From positions 62,001 to 126,000 of the forward strand of contig CAJURU010000006.1 of the NCBI GenBank assembly GCA_910588845.1: DNA of 64,000 bases, written 5' to 3'. The stretch is from an uncultured Lachnospiraceae bacterium (GTDB taxonomy: Bacteria; Bacillota; Clostridia; Lachnospirales; Lachnospiraceae). A program made the position numbers and the translations under genes. The notes beneath the pieces were generated by a model that saw only the letters and a list, made by a program, of their open reading frames with translations, made no database searches and was not told the origin of the DNA. Below are positions 9,738 to 17,488 of this stretch, piece after piece; position 1 is the stretch's first letter; each line of letters starts with the position of its first letter.

Positions 9738-10814
9738 ATGGAAAATATGGGCAAATCCGCAAAGATACCGCAGATTCTGATTGTAGATGATGTGGATACC
9801 AATCTGCTTATCCTGGAAAATATCATAGAGGGAATGGGTTATATTCCCAGATGTGCAGCCAGCGCCGCGGAGGCAGCGTCGCTGATTTCGGAGTGTCGGC
9901 CGCAGCTGATTCTTCTGGATGTGTTTATGCCGGAGATGGATGGATATGAATTCTGTGAGCGTTTGAAAGATAATCCGCTTACCCGGGATATTCCCGTCAT
10001 ATTTATTTCAGCGGCAGATTCCAGCGAGGACAAAGTCAGGGGATTTAGGCTGGGAGCCGTAGACTATATTGGCAAGCCTTTTGAAGTTGCAGAGGTCACG
10101 ATGCGGGTCAATAACCATCTCAAATTGTATGAGATGCAGCAGGAGCTGGAAATGAGCAACCGCAGGCTCCACAGCGTAATCAGCAGCCAGGCCAGGCGCA
10201 TAGAGGATGAGCAGAAGAATATTCTTTATGCATTGGCTGCGCTCACGGAACAGCGTGATTCTGACACGGCAGACCACATGGAAAATGTGGCGTATAACTG
10301 CCGGATGCTGGCACAGAGCCTACAGTTCAGCCCGGAATTTGCCGAAGAAATATCAGAGGGCTTTATCAACACGATTGAGGTTGCATCGAGGCTCCATGAT
10401 ATCGGGAAGCTGCGCGTTCCAAGTGATGAAGATGAGGAGGTGGTGCAGGGAGCGCAGGAGGACAGACAGATTAGGCACCATGCGGAGCAGGGGGCGGAAA
10501 TTTTAGAGAGGGTCTACCAGAATACGCCGGAAAACAGCTTTTTGCCTATGGCGATTGAGATTGCCCGTTACCACCATGCGTGCTGGGATGGAAGCGGTTA
10601 CCCGGGAGGCATTTCAGGAAAGGACATTCCGCTTTCCGCGAGGATTGCTATTGTCGCTGACAATTACGATATCCTCGTTGGGGAAGAAGGGCGGGAAGGC
10701 ACATGCAGCCCGCAGGAATGCATACAGATGATAAAAGATGGAAGCGGCGTATTTTTTGATCCGGATATTGTAAGCGTATTTGTGAAAATCAAGAATCGTT
10801 TACGGCACAGCTAG
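9738..10814 (+). CDS. Response regulator with HD-GYP output domain
   Basis: Protein of 358 residues. The N-terminal receiver domain (about 10-130) has acidic residues IVDDVD, phospho-acceptor D61 in LILLDVFMPEMDG and a lysine in GKPF. A linker helix leads to an HD-GYP domain (about 165-358) with HDIGK, HH, and the signature YHHACWDGSGYPGG followed by IPLSARI. HD-GYP domains usually hydrolyse cyclic di-GMP; the metal and GYP motifs look intact, so activity is plausible but not proven. GGAGGG precedes ATG 9738 by seven bases. It starts one base after the kinase stop, so translational coupling and a cognate relationship are likely. Confidence 0.9.
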   Translation: MENMGKSAKIPQILIVDDVDTNLLILENIIEGMGYIPRCAASAAEAASLISECRPQLILLDVFMPEMDGYEFCERLKDNPLTRDIPVIFISAADSSEDKVRGFRLGAVDYIGKPFEVAEVTMRVNNHLKLYEMQQELEMSNRRLHSVISSQARRIEDEQKNILYALAALTEQRDSDTADHMENVAYNCRMLAQSLQFSPEFAEEISEGFINTIEVASRLHDIGKLRVPSDEDEEVVQGAQEDRQIRHHAEQGAEILERVYQNTPENSFLPMAIEIARYHHACWDGSGYPGGISGKDIPLSARIAIVADNYDILVGEEGREGTCSPQECIQMIKDGSGVFFDPDIVSVFVKIKNRLRHS

Positions 10815-10883
10815 GCGGACATAAATCCGTATAAAACTAGGAAAAAACGCGATCAAGCGGCACTTGCCAAAATCTTACAAGAA

Positions 10884-10912
10884 TTGACAAGCAAAGGGAA
10901 ATATAGTATCAT
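10884..10912 (+). promoter_or_regulatory. Promoter for the che operon
   Basis: TTGACA (10884-10889), a 17-base spacer and TATCAT (10907-10912) lie 55 bases before cheR. This suggests the chemosensory genes can be transcribed separately from the kinase/HD-GYP pair. Confidence 0.7.
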
Positions 10913-10967
10913 AAAACGAATACTAAATTGATCGGTAGAAATTTTAAAATGATAGGAGTAAGTCAAG

Positions 10968-11768
10968 ATGATTACAGACAGCGAATTTCACCGGGTTGTG
11001 CATTATGTAAAGCAGACAACCGGAATCGATCTTAGTGAGAAGAGAGTCCTGATTAATGGAAGGCTGGAAAATTATATTTTAAGAAATGGCTATAATGGAT
11101 TTGACGATTATATGGCCAAAGTGGAGCATGATCCGGCGGGCAAGGAAGCCAGGAATTTAATCAATGCCCTTACCACGAACCATACATATTTTATGCGTGA
11201 ATTTGAGCATATGGAGTTCTTACGGCAGGAGGTATTGCCAAAGTTGAAAGTGAAAGAGGCGGCAAGAAAAGACCTGCGTATCTGGTCGGCAGCGTCCTCC
11301 ACCGGAGAAGAGCCATATACGATCGCCATGGTGCTGCGAGACTTTTTCGGCCTGGAACATGGGTGGGATACGAAGGTTCTGGCGACGGACATTTCTACGA
11401 AAGTTTTACAGCATGCCCAGCGTGGGAAGTACCTCGCGGAGCAGATAGAGCCATTGCCTGAAAAATGGCGCAGGAAGTTTTTTGAAAAATTGAATGAGGA
11501 GGAGTATCAGGTTAAGCAGGAGCTGCGGGATGAAGTGATTTTCAGGCAGTTTAATTTGATGAACAGACTTCCCTTTAAGAGGCCGTTCCATGTGGTTTTC
11601 CTGCGGAATGTGATGATATATTTTGATGATGAGACGAAGTTGCAGCTGCTTCGTAAGATATATGATTTTATGGAGCCGGGAGGTTACTTGTTTATTGGGA
11701 CGACAGAAGCTCTTAACAGAAAAGGGACAGCTTTTAAGTATGTCGAGCCATCAATTTATCAGAAATAG
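10968..11768 (+). CDS. cheR: Chemoreceptor glutamate methyltransferase CheR
   Basis: Enzyme of 266 residues that methylates glutamates on chemoreceptors using S-adenosylmethionine. An N-terminal all-helical domain (about 1-75) is followed by the SAM-binding fold. Motifs visible are RIWSAASSTGEEPYTIAM (SAM loop), VLATDIST (acidic residue after strand two) and FHVVFLRNVMIYFDDETK (catalytic-fold strand four). Length is normal. It heads the chemosensory operon, with cheB 16 bases downstream. A ribosome site ATAGGAG precedes the start. Confidence 0.94.
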   Translation: MITDSEFHRVVHYVKQTTGIDLSEKRVLINGRLENYILRNGYNGFDDYMAKVEHDPAGKEARNLINALTTNHTYFMREFEHMEFLRQEVLPKLKVKEAARKDLRIWSAASSTGEEPYTIAMVLRDFFGLEHGWDTKVLATDISTKVLQHAQRGKYLAEQIEPLPEKWRRKFFEKLNEEEYQVKQELRDEVIFRQFNLMNRLPFKRPFHVVFLRNVMIYFDDETKLQLLRKIYDFMEPGGYLFIGTTEALNRKGTAFKYVEPSIYQK

Positions 11769-11784
11769 AGAGTAGGAGAATCAG

Positions 11785-12807
11785 ATGAAGAAGATCAGGG
11801 TGTTAGTGGTGGATGATTCTGTGCTATTTCGCAATTTACTGGTACAGAGCTTGAGTGAAGATCCATACTTAGAGGTTGTGGCGCAGGCGGGGGACGCCTA
11901 TGCAGCGCGGGACGCCATCTTAGAATACCGTCCGGATGTGATGACGCTGGACGTGGAGATGCCTAAGATGGACGGGATTCAGTTCCTGCGCAAATTGATG
12001 CCGCAATACCCTTTGCCAGTAGTGGTAATCAGCGCCTTGGACGCCAGGGTGTTTGATGCTATGGAAGCTGGGGCAGTGGATTTTGTATGTAAGCCCAGCA
12101 CAGTAGAACGCTCGAAAGTGAGTGATTTCATACGCAAGGAGCTGGGGACGAAGATAAAGATTGCATCGACCGTCAGAGTAGGGAATTTAAAGCGTGTAGA
12201 GTCTAATCCCGTGCGCGGCGTGTCGGCAGTAAATAAAGACATGGTTATTGCCATAGGAGCCTCCACTGGGGGTACGGAGGCAATTTTCGAGGTAGTAAAG
12301 CAGTTTCGCACCGATATACCGGGCGTGGTGATTGTACAGCATATGCCCCCCGGATTTACGGAAATGTATGCGAACCGTTTGAACAATCAGTGCCAGGTGG
12401 CGGTAAAAGAAGCTGTCACGGGCGATAAGGTTCTGCCGGGACGTGTGCTGATTGCACCAGGAGATAAGCATATGCGCCTGGTGAAAGTGAACGGCGTTTA
12501 CCAGGTAGAATGTAAGGCAGGGGAGAAAGTAAGCGGCCATTGCCCTTCTGTGGATGTTTTGTTTTCCTCAGTCGCTAAGACGGCGGGGAGAGACGCTCTG
12601 GGCGTAATACTTACCGGAATGGGAGGAGACGGAGCCAACGGTCTTTTGGAAATGCGCAAGGCAGGAGCCAAGACGATTGGACAGAATGAGGCCACTTGCG
12701 TGGTATATGGAATGCCCAAAGTTGCATATGATATTGGAGCAGTTCAATATCAGATGGAGCTTTCGAGTATAACTAATAAAATATACGGTTTACTAAAGAC
12801 CAATTAG
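11785..12807 (+). CDS. cheB: Chemoreceptor methylesterase/deamidase CheB
   Basis: Protein of 340 residues that removes receptor methyl groups and deamidates glutamines. The receiver domain (1-125) has VVDDS and phospho-acceptor D56 in MTLDVEMPKMDG. After a linker the esterase domain (about 150-340) shows catalytic S160 in IGASTGGTEAI, the histidine of VQHMPPGFT and the aspartate of TGMGGDGANG. All catalytic elements are present. The stop codon is followed at once by a tandem pair of micro-ORFs (12821-12945) that separate cheB from the cheY-like gene. Confidence 0.95.
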   Translation: MKKIRVLVVDDSVLFRNLLVQSLSEDPYLEVVAQAGDAYAARDAILEYRPDVMTLDVEMPKMDGIQFLRKLMPQYPLPVVVISALDARVFDAMEAGAVDFVCKPSTVERSKVSDFIRKELGTKIKIASTVRVGNLKRVESNPVRGVSAVNKDMVIAIGASTGGTEAIFEVVKQFRTDIPGVVIVQHMPPGFTEMYANRLNNQCQVAVKEAVTGDKVLPGRVLIAPGDKHMRLVKVNGVYQVECKAGEKVSGHCPSVDVLFSSVAKTAGRDALGVILTGMGGDGANGLLEMRKAGAKTIGQNEATCVVYGMPKVAYDIGAVQYQMELSSITNKIYGLLKTN

Positions 12808-12820
12808 AGGAGGAAGGCAA

Positions 12821-12874
12821 ATGCCTTCCGACGAGCTGGCAGGTGACGCGAAGCGGCGCGTGCCGATACCTTAG
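12821..12874 (+). CDS. Micro-ORF 1 of cheB-cheY array, 17 residues
   Basis: Predicted peptide MPSDELAGDAKRRVPIP, basic in its second half. AGGAGG sits seven bases before ATG, and the start is 13 bases after the cheB stop, which would allow ribosome re-initiation. I know of no family. Support for translation is the ribosome site, the intact frame in all five copies of the window and the excess of silent changes against the other array. Expression is inferred. Confidence 0.45.
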   Translation: MPSDELAGDAKRRVPIP

Positions 12875-12891
12875 GAAGAGGAGGAAGGCAA

Positions 12892-12945
12892 ATGCCTTCC
12901 GACGAGCTGGCAGGTGACGCGAAGCGGCGCGTGCCGATACCTTAG
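12892..12945 (+). CDS. Micro-ORF 2 of cheB-cheY array, 17 residues
   Basis: It encodes the same 17-residue peptide as the first unit with identical codons. It has its own GAGGAGG and starts 17 bases after the first unit's stop. The cheY-like gene starts 15 bases after its TAG, with AAAGGAG in between. Confidence 0.45.
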   Translation: MPSDELAGDAKRRVPIP

Positions 12946-12960
12946 AAAGGAGAGAGATTC

Positions 12961-13356
12961 ATGAAGATTTTATTGGCAGAAGATGATTTTGCGAGTCGTA
13001 AATTCATGTCAAATTATCTGGGAAAGTATGGAGACTGCGACATTACCGTTGACGGTGAAGAGGCAGTGGATGCATTTCTCATGGCGTTGGAGGATGGGGA
13101 ACCGTATGACTTGATCTGCCTTGATGTGATGATGCCCGTTTTAGACGGTTATCAGGCATTGAAAGCAATCCGCGATATTGAAAAAGAACGCGGGATTCAG
13201 GGAAAAGACGGCGCCAAAATTATCATGACGACAGCGCTGAATGAACAGCGCAATGTCAATAAGGCCTTTGAGATGGGATGTACGGTTTATTCCGGTAAAC
13301 CCATTGACTTAGACAAATTTGAGAAAATCTTAAAGAAATTGGAACTGATAAAATAA
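12961..13356 (+). CDS. CheY-like single-domain response regulator
   Basis: A stand-alone receiver of 131 residues. Acidic pocket AEDD at residues 6-9, phospho-acceptor D55 in LICLDVMMPVLDGY, a threonine in the MTTA switch position and a lysine in YSGKPID are all present. In this operon it should be phosphorylated by CheA encoded next. No output domain is fused, so it acts by protein contact. With no flagellar genes in the window, the target could be a flagellar motor encoded elsewhere or another protein. AAAGGAG precedes the start, just after the micro-ORF array. Confidence 0.9.
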   Translation: MKILLAEDDFASRKFMSNYLGKYGDCDITVDGEEAVDAFLMALEDGEPYDLICLDVMMPVLDGYQALKAIRDIEKERGIQGKDGAKIIMTTALNEQRNVNKAFEMGCTVYSGKPIDLDKFEKILKKLELIK

Positions 13357-13390
13357 GCAGATTACATTGTAGAAGAAAGGAGGCGGGAAA

Positions 13391-15523
13391 ATGGGAGAAG
13401 ATTTCAATACAGACAGTATGCTGGATATGTTCCTGTATGAGAGTGAGCAGCTTTTAGAGACCCTGGACAGCACGGTACTGGAGAAGAAGGATGAGGAATG
13501 TTTCGATGAAGAGTCCATCAATGAGATTTTCCGCGTCATGCACACAATCAAAGGTTCTTCCGGTATCATGATGTATGAGAATATCACGAAAGTGTCCCAT
13601 AAACTGGAAGATGTATTTTATTATCTGAGAGAATCTCATCCAGATAACGTTCCGCATCTGGAGTTGGTAGATCATGTGCTGGAGGTATCTGACTTTATCA
13701 CTGGGGAGTTAGAAAAAATCAAGAGCGGCGATACGCCGGACGGTGATGAGAGTAAGCTTGTTGATGAAATTGACAAATTTCTGACCAAGGTGAAAACCGG
13801 AATTTCCCAGAAGGGTGAGGAGCTGCCCCCGGAAAATACCTATGTGGAGCCTGAACAGTTCTATATAGCGCCTACAGGAAGTGAAAGCAGTAAATATTAC
13901 AAGGTCTCCATATATTGGCGTAGTGATACCCAGATGTGTAATATCCGTGCGTATACAGCAGTGTATGCATTGAAAGAAGTAGCGGAAGATATACAGTATA
14001 TTCCGGACGATATTATCAGTAACGAGGCCAGCGGCGATGTAATCCTGGAAGATGGTTTCCATATGCTAGTACAGTGCCAGTGTTCACGGGATGAGGTGAT
14101 AGCCGCAATTGGCGAGACGTCCGGCATGGAGCGTGTGGAGGTCAACGACTGCACGAAGCAGGAGTTTGAACTGGGCTTCCACGAGCCGGAAGATCATCCG
14201 ATTATTATAGAGCTGGATGATAAGGAGAAAGCGCAGGAGAAGAAGCCGGAGAAGAAAGAACCGGCGCCCGGCGATTATGTTATCAAGAATAAGGAGGCTG
14301 GCAAGAGTAAGAAGTTGGCGAAAAACCAACCCAAGCAGCAGCCGAAACAGACGTATATCAGCGTGAATGTAGATAAGCTGGATTCTCTGATGGATATGAT
14401 TGGCGAACTTGTAATTTCTGAGGCGACTGTGCTCCAGAACCCGGATTTGAAAGTGCCGGGACTGGAACTTTCAAATTTCCAGAAGTCAGCCAGCCAGCTC
14501 TCTAAAATTACTACAGAGCTGCAAGATGTAATTATGTCCATGCGTATGATGCCGCTGACGAATACGTTCCAGAAGATGAACCGTATCGTTTTCGACGTGT
14601 CCAGGAAGCTGGGCAAGGATATCGAGCTCGAGGTCATCGGAGAGAATACGGAAGTAGATAAGAATATTATCGAGCATATTTCCGACCCGCTGATGCATTT
14701 GGTGCGTAATTCTGTAGACCATGGGATCGAGTCTAAGGAAGAGCGTATTGCGGCCGGTAAGAATCCCAAAGGAAAGATTACCCTGGAAGCCAAAAATGAG
14801 GGCGGTAAAGTATATATTATCGTCAGGGACGACGGTAAAGGCCTTAACAAAGAGAAATTGTATGAGAAGGCAAGAAATAACGGCCTGATTGGCAACCGCG
14901 CCATGTCAGAGTTCACAGAGAAAGAAATTTACCAGTTTATCACGTTTGCCGGATTCTCCACAAAGGAGCAGGTAACAGAATACTCCGGGCGAGGCGTGGG
15001 CATGGATGTTGTAGTTAAGAATATCCAGGCCGTGGGCGGTAATCTGGAGATTGACAGCGTAGAGGGCGGCGGAAGCGAGATGACGATGAAAATCCCGCTG
15101 ACGTTAGCGATTATCAACGGCATTGTCATGCAGGTTGGCAACTCTACGTTTGTTGTGGAGACGAATGATATTAAGGAGTTTGTCAGAGTTACCAAAGATA
15201 TGCTGGTGAAGGAACCGGACGGAGAAGAGTACATAATGCTCCGTGAGGAATGTTACCCCTTTATCCGCCTGAACCGACGCTACCATCTGGACGATTCCAT
15301 TGCAGAGATCGAAGAGGGTATCGTAGTGGTATTAGAGCATGAGAATAAAAATGTCTGTGTTTTCATCGACCAACTGATTGCAGAGCAGGAAATCGTTGTA
15401 AAACCGATTCCTTCTTATATCAAGAAAGTCCAGGGCTTGTCTGGATGTACGCAGCTTGGCGACGGAAGCATTGCATTGATTCTCGATATTGCAGGCTTGA
15501 TTGCCGGAGAGGAGAAAAAGTAG
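13391..15523 (+). CDS. cheA: Chemotaxis histidine kinase CheA
   Basis: Kinase of 710 residues. The P1 phosphotransfer domain (about 1-115) carries H51 in RVMHTIKGSSGIM. A P2-like regulator-binding domain follows (about 160-260, YYKVSIYWRSDTQM onward), then a charged linker. The P3 dimerisation, P4 ATP-binding (N-box LMHLVRNSVDHGIE, G1 VRDDGKGL, G2 GRGVGMDVV) and P5 CheW-like domains complete the protein. It phosphorylates CheB and the CheY-like protein in response to receptors. It ends four bases before cheW, consistent with coupled translation. The start follows AAAGGAGG. Confidence 0.95.
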   Translation: MGEDFNTDSMLDMFLYESEQLLETLDSTVLEKKDEECFDEESINEIFRVMHTIKGSSGIMMYENITKVSHKLEDVFYYLRESHPDNVPHLELVDHVLEVSDFITGELEKIKSGDTPDGDESKLVDEIDKFLTKVKTGISQKGEELPPENTYVEPEQFYIAPTGSESSKYYKVSIYWRSDTQMCNIRAYTAVYALKEVAEDIQYIPDDIISNEASGDVILEDGFHMLVQCQCSRDEVIAAIGETSGMERVEVNDCTKQEFELGFHEPEDHPIIIELDDKEKAQEKKPEKKEPAPGDYVIKNKEAGKSKKLAKNQPKQQPKQTYISVNVDKLDSLMDMIGELVISEATVLQNPDLKVPGLELSNFQKSASQLSKITTELQDVIMSMRMMPLTNTFQKMNRIVFDVSRKLGKDIELEVIGENTEVDKNIIEHISDPLMHLVRNSVDHGIESKEERIAAGKNPKGKITLEAKNEGGKVYIIVRDDGKGLNKEKLYEKARNNGLIGNRAMSEFTEKEIYQFITFAGFSTKEQVTEYSGRGVGMDVVVKNIQAVGGNLEIDSVEGGGSEMTMKIPLTLAIINGIVMQVGNSTFVVETNDIKEFVRVTKDMLVKEPDGEEYIMLREECYPFIRLNRRYHLDDSIAEIEEGIVVVLEHENKNVCVFIDQLIAEQEIVVKPIPSYIKKVQGLSGCTQLGDGSIALILDIAGLIAGEEKK

Positions 15524-15526
15524 GAT

Positions 15527-16057
15527 ATGTCAGAAGAATTGGATTTGATGGATGATTTGGACGGCAGGGAAGATACCCAAAAAGGCATGTTCATGACATT
15601 CCAGATTGCAGATGAATGTTACGGTATCGCCATAACGTATGTGCAGGAAATTGTGGGAATTCAGTCCATAACGGCAGTTCCGGAGACAGAAGACTATATC
15701 AGGGGACTGATTAATATCCGAGGAAAAATTATTCCGGTCATTGACGTCAGGGTAAGGCTCAAGCAGGAGCCCCGTGAGTATACGGATCGTACCTGCATTA
15801 TCGTAATTGGTGTGAAGTCAACAGTCGTAGGGCTGATTGTAGATGAGATTGCGGGGGTCATCACTGTCAATGAAAAAGAGATTATTCTCCCGCCTTCTCT
15901 GTCGCAGTCTACGGCTGGGAACAGCAAGTATGTATTTGGGCTTTCAAGAGTAGACAACGAAGTTAAGTTGTTGCTGGACCCGGAGAAACTCATCCGGGAC
16001 GAGGATGTAGAGGCGTTTGAAGATGCTGCCCCCGCAGGCGAAATTGCAGAGGCATAA
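15527..16057 (+). CDS. cheW: Coupling protein CheW
   Basis: Adaptor of 176 residues linking receptors to CheA. The CheW fold is recognisable from FMTFQIADECYGIAI, the EIVGIQSITAVPETEDYIRGLINIRGKIIPVID core and a C-terminal VVGLIVDEIAGV segment. It has an acidic N-terminal extension of about 20 residues before the fold. The start lies four bases after the cheA stop, with the ribosome site inside the end of cheA. The mcp gene follows 21 bases later. Confidence 0.94.
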   Translation: MSEELDLMDDLDGREDTQKGMFMTFQIADECYGIAITYVQEIVGIQSITAVPETEDYIRGLINIRGKIIPVIDVRVRLKQEPREYTDRTCIIVIGVKSTVVGLIVDEIAGVITVNEKEIILPPSLSQSTAGNSKYVFGLSRVDNEVKLLLDPEKLIRDEDVEAFEDAAPAGEIAEA

Positions 16058-16078
16058 AGGTAAAGGAGAAGAGAGAAA

Positions 16079-17422
16079 ATGAAAAATATGAAGTTAAAGA
16101 CACGTTTAATCGGCTGTTTTGCAATTGTAATATTTTTGACGGGGCTGGTTGCATTTGTCGGGATTAGTACATTAACCACAGTCAGGAAGAATAATGTTTC
16201 TGAATCTTATGTACAGAATGCAGAACTTTTCATGTGCGGCCTGGTAGCCGTAGCCATTATCATTACGCTTATTATGGCGGCTTCACTCCTGAAAGACATA
16301 CAGAGGAATATGAAGATGTTGAGCGTTGCTGCAATGGAAATTGCAGACGGCAGGGTAGACGTCCAATTAGAAAAATACCGTGAGGATGAATTTGGTGAAT
16401 TAGTTGATGATTTTAAGAAAATTGTGGATACTATTAAGTATCAGGCGGAGATTGCCAATCATCTTTCACAGGGTAATCTTGATGTAGACGTAAAAGTTAA
16501 GGGAAATCAGGATGTTTTGGGCAATGCATTTGACAGCATATTTAAGGAAAATAACCAAATGCTTTCTGGAATCCGTGATTCTTCCATTCAGCTCTCCATG
16601 GGTGCAGAGCAGGTGTCAGACGCAAGCCAGGCATTGGCGCAGGGTTCTACAGAGCAGGCGAGCGCAATCGAGGAAGTAACGGCTTCTATTACAGAAATTG
16701 CAGAGCGTACGAAGCGCAACGCAGAAGAAGCCAACCAGGCCAATGAATCTGTACATAGCATGAAGAATGAGGCTATGGAGAGCGATGGCCATATGAAAGA
16801 CATGATTGGCGCGATGACGGAGATTAACGAATCTTCCGAGAACATTTCTAAGATTATTAAAGTAATTGACGATATTGCATTCCAGACGAATATTCTTGCC
16901 CTGAACGCAGCCGTTGAGGCGGCAAGAGCAGGCGTACATGGCAAAGGTTTTGCAGTTGTAGCTGAGGAGGTTAGAAACCTTGCCGGCAAGAGTGCATCCG
17001 CAGCCAGTGAGACGGCGGAGATGATTGAAGATTCTATCAAGAAGGTGGAACAAGGTTCCAAGCTGGCAGAGGGAACAGCGGCTTCCCTGTCAGAGATTCT
17101 TGGAGAGGTAGACAATATTGTATCTCTGATTAACAGCATTGCAGTGGCGTCTAACGACCAGGCTACGGCAGTCAGCCAGATTGACCAGGCGATCAGCCAG
17201 GTATCTCAGGTAGTGCAGACCAACTCTGCTACCAGTGAGGAATGTGCGGCGGCCAGCGAACAGTTGTCCAACCAGGCAATGTCCCTGCGTACGATGATTG
17301 GGCAGTATAAGCTCAAGGGAGGCAACAACTCCAATGTAGCGCCAATCCAGAATACATCGGTAGACAGGTCAGAGGAAAATGAGCGCATCATTTCCCTGGA
17401 TGGTGAATTTGGTAAATACTAA
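16079..17422 (+). CDS. Methyl-accepting chemotaxis protein lacking an extracellular sensor domain
   Basis: Receptor of 447 residues. Two membrane helices (about 8-30 and 50-70) are separated by only some 20 residues, so there is no room for a ligand-binding domain. A HAMP region (about 70-125) and a second HAMP-like stretch precede the signalling coiled coil. The hairpin tip reads IDDIAFQTNILALNAAVEAARAG with GFAVVAEEVRNLA, as in canonical receptors. It is the last gene of the che operon and ends in a terminator at 17435-17477. It may sense a membrane property, an intracellular cue or a partner protein; this is inference. Confidence 0.92.
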   Translation: MKNMKLKTRLIGCFAIVIFLTGLVAFVGISTLTTVRKNNVSESYVQNAELFMCGLVAVAIIITLIMAASLLKDIQRNMKMLSVAAMEIADGRVDVQLEKYREDEFGELVDDFKKIVDTIKYQAEIANHLSQGNLDVDVKVKGNQDVLGNAFDSIFKENNQMLSGIRDSSIQLSMGAEQVSDASQALAQGSTEQASAIEEVTASITEIAERTKRNAEEANQANESVHSMKNEAMESDGHMKDMIGAMTEINESSENISKIIKVIDDIAFQTNILALNAAVEAARAGVHGKGFAVVAEEVRNLAGKSASAASETAEMIEDSIKKVEQGSKLAEGTAASLSEILGEVDNIVSLINSIAVASNDQATAVSQIDQAISQVSQVVQTNSATSEECAAASEQLSNQAMSLRTMIGQYKLKGGNNSNVAPIQNTSVDRSEENERIISLDGEFGKY

Positions 17423-17434
17423 GCATTAAGCACG

Positions 17435-17477
17435 AAGGAGTGTTTTGTGGCGTATCGTCGCGAAATGCTCCTTTTTT
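17435..17477 (+). terminator. Terminator after mcp, abutting the ktrB ribosome site
   Basis: AAGGAGTGTTTTG pairs with CGAAATGCTCCTT (13 bp, three wobbles), followed by Ts. The 3' arm can alternatively pair with the AAGGAG ribosome site of ktrB at 17478-17483. No separate ktrB promoter is evident, so this may act as an attenuator. Confidence 0.7.
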
Positions 17478-17488
17478 AAGGAGATACC

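Larger units (their letters stand above)
12807..12948 (+). repeat. Two-unit 71-bp tandem repeat of micro-ORFs between cheB and cheY
   Basis: Two almost perfect units, 12807-12877 and 12878-12948, lie back to back. Each holds GAGGAGG, an ATG seven bases later, 17 codons and TAG. Each also has two possible hairpins: GGAAGGCA/TGCCTTCC around the start codon, and an imperfect stem with GACGC/GCGGC inside GGCA/TGCC. A related three-unit array lies at 18821-19080. Confidence 0.93.
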
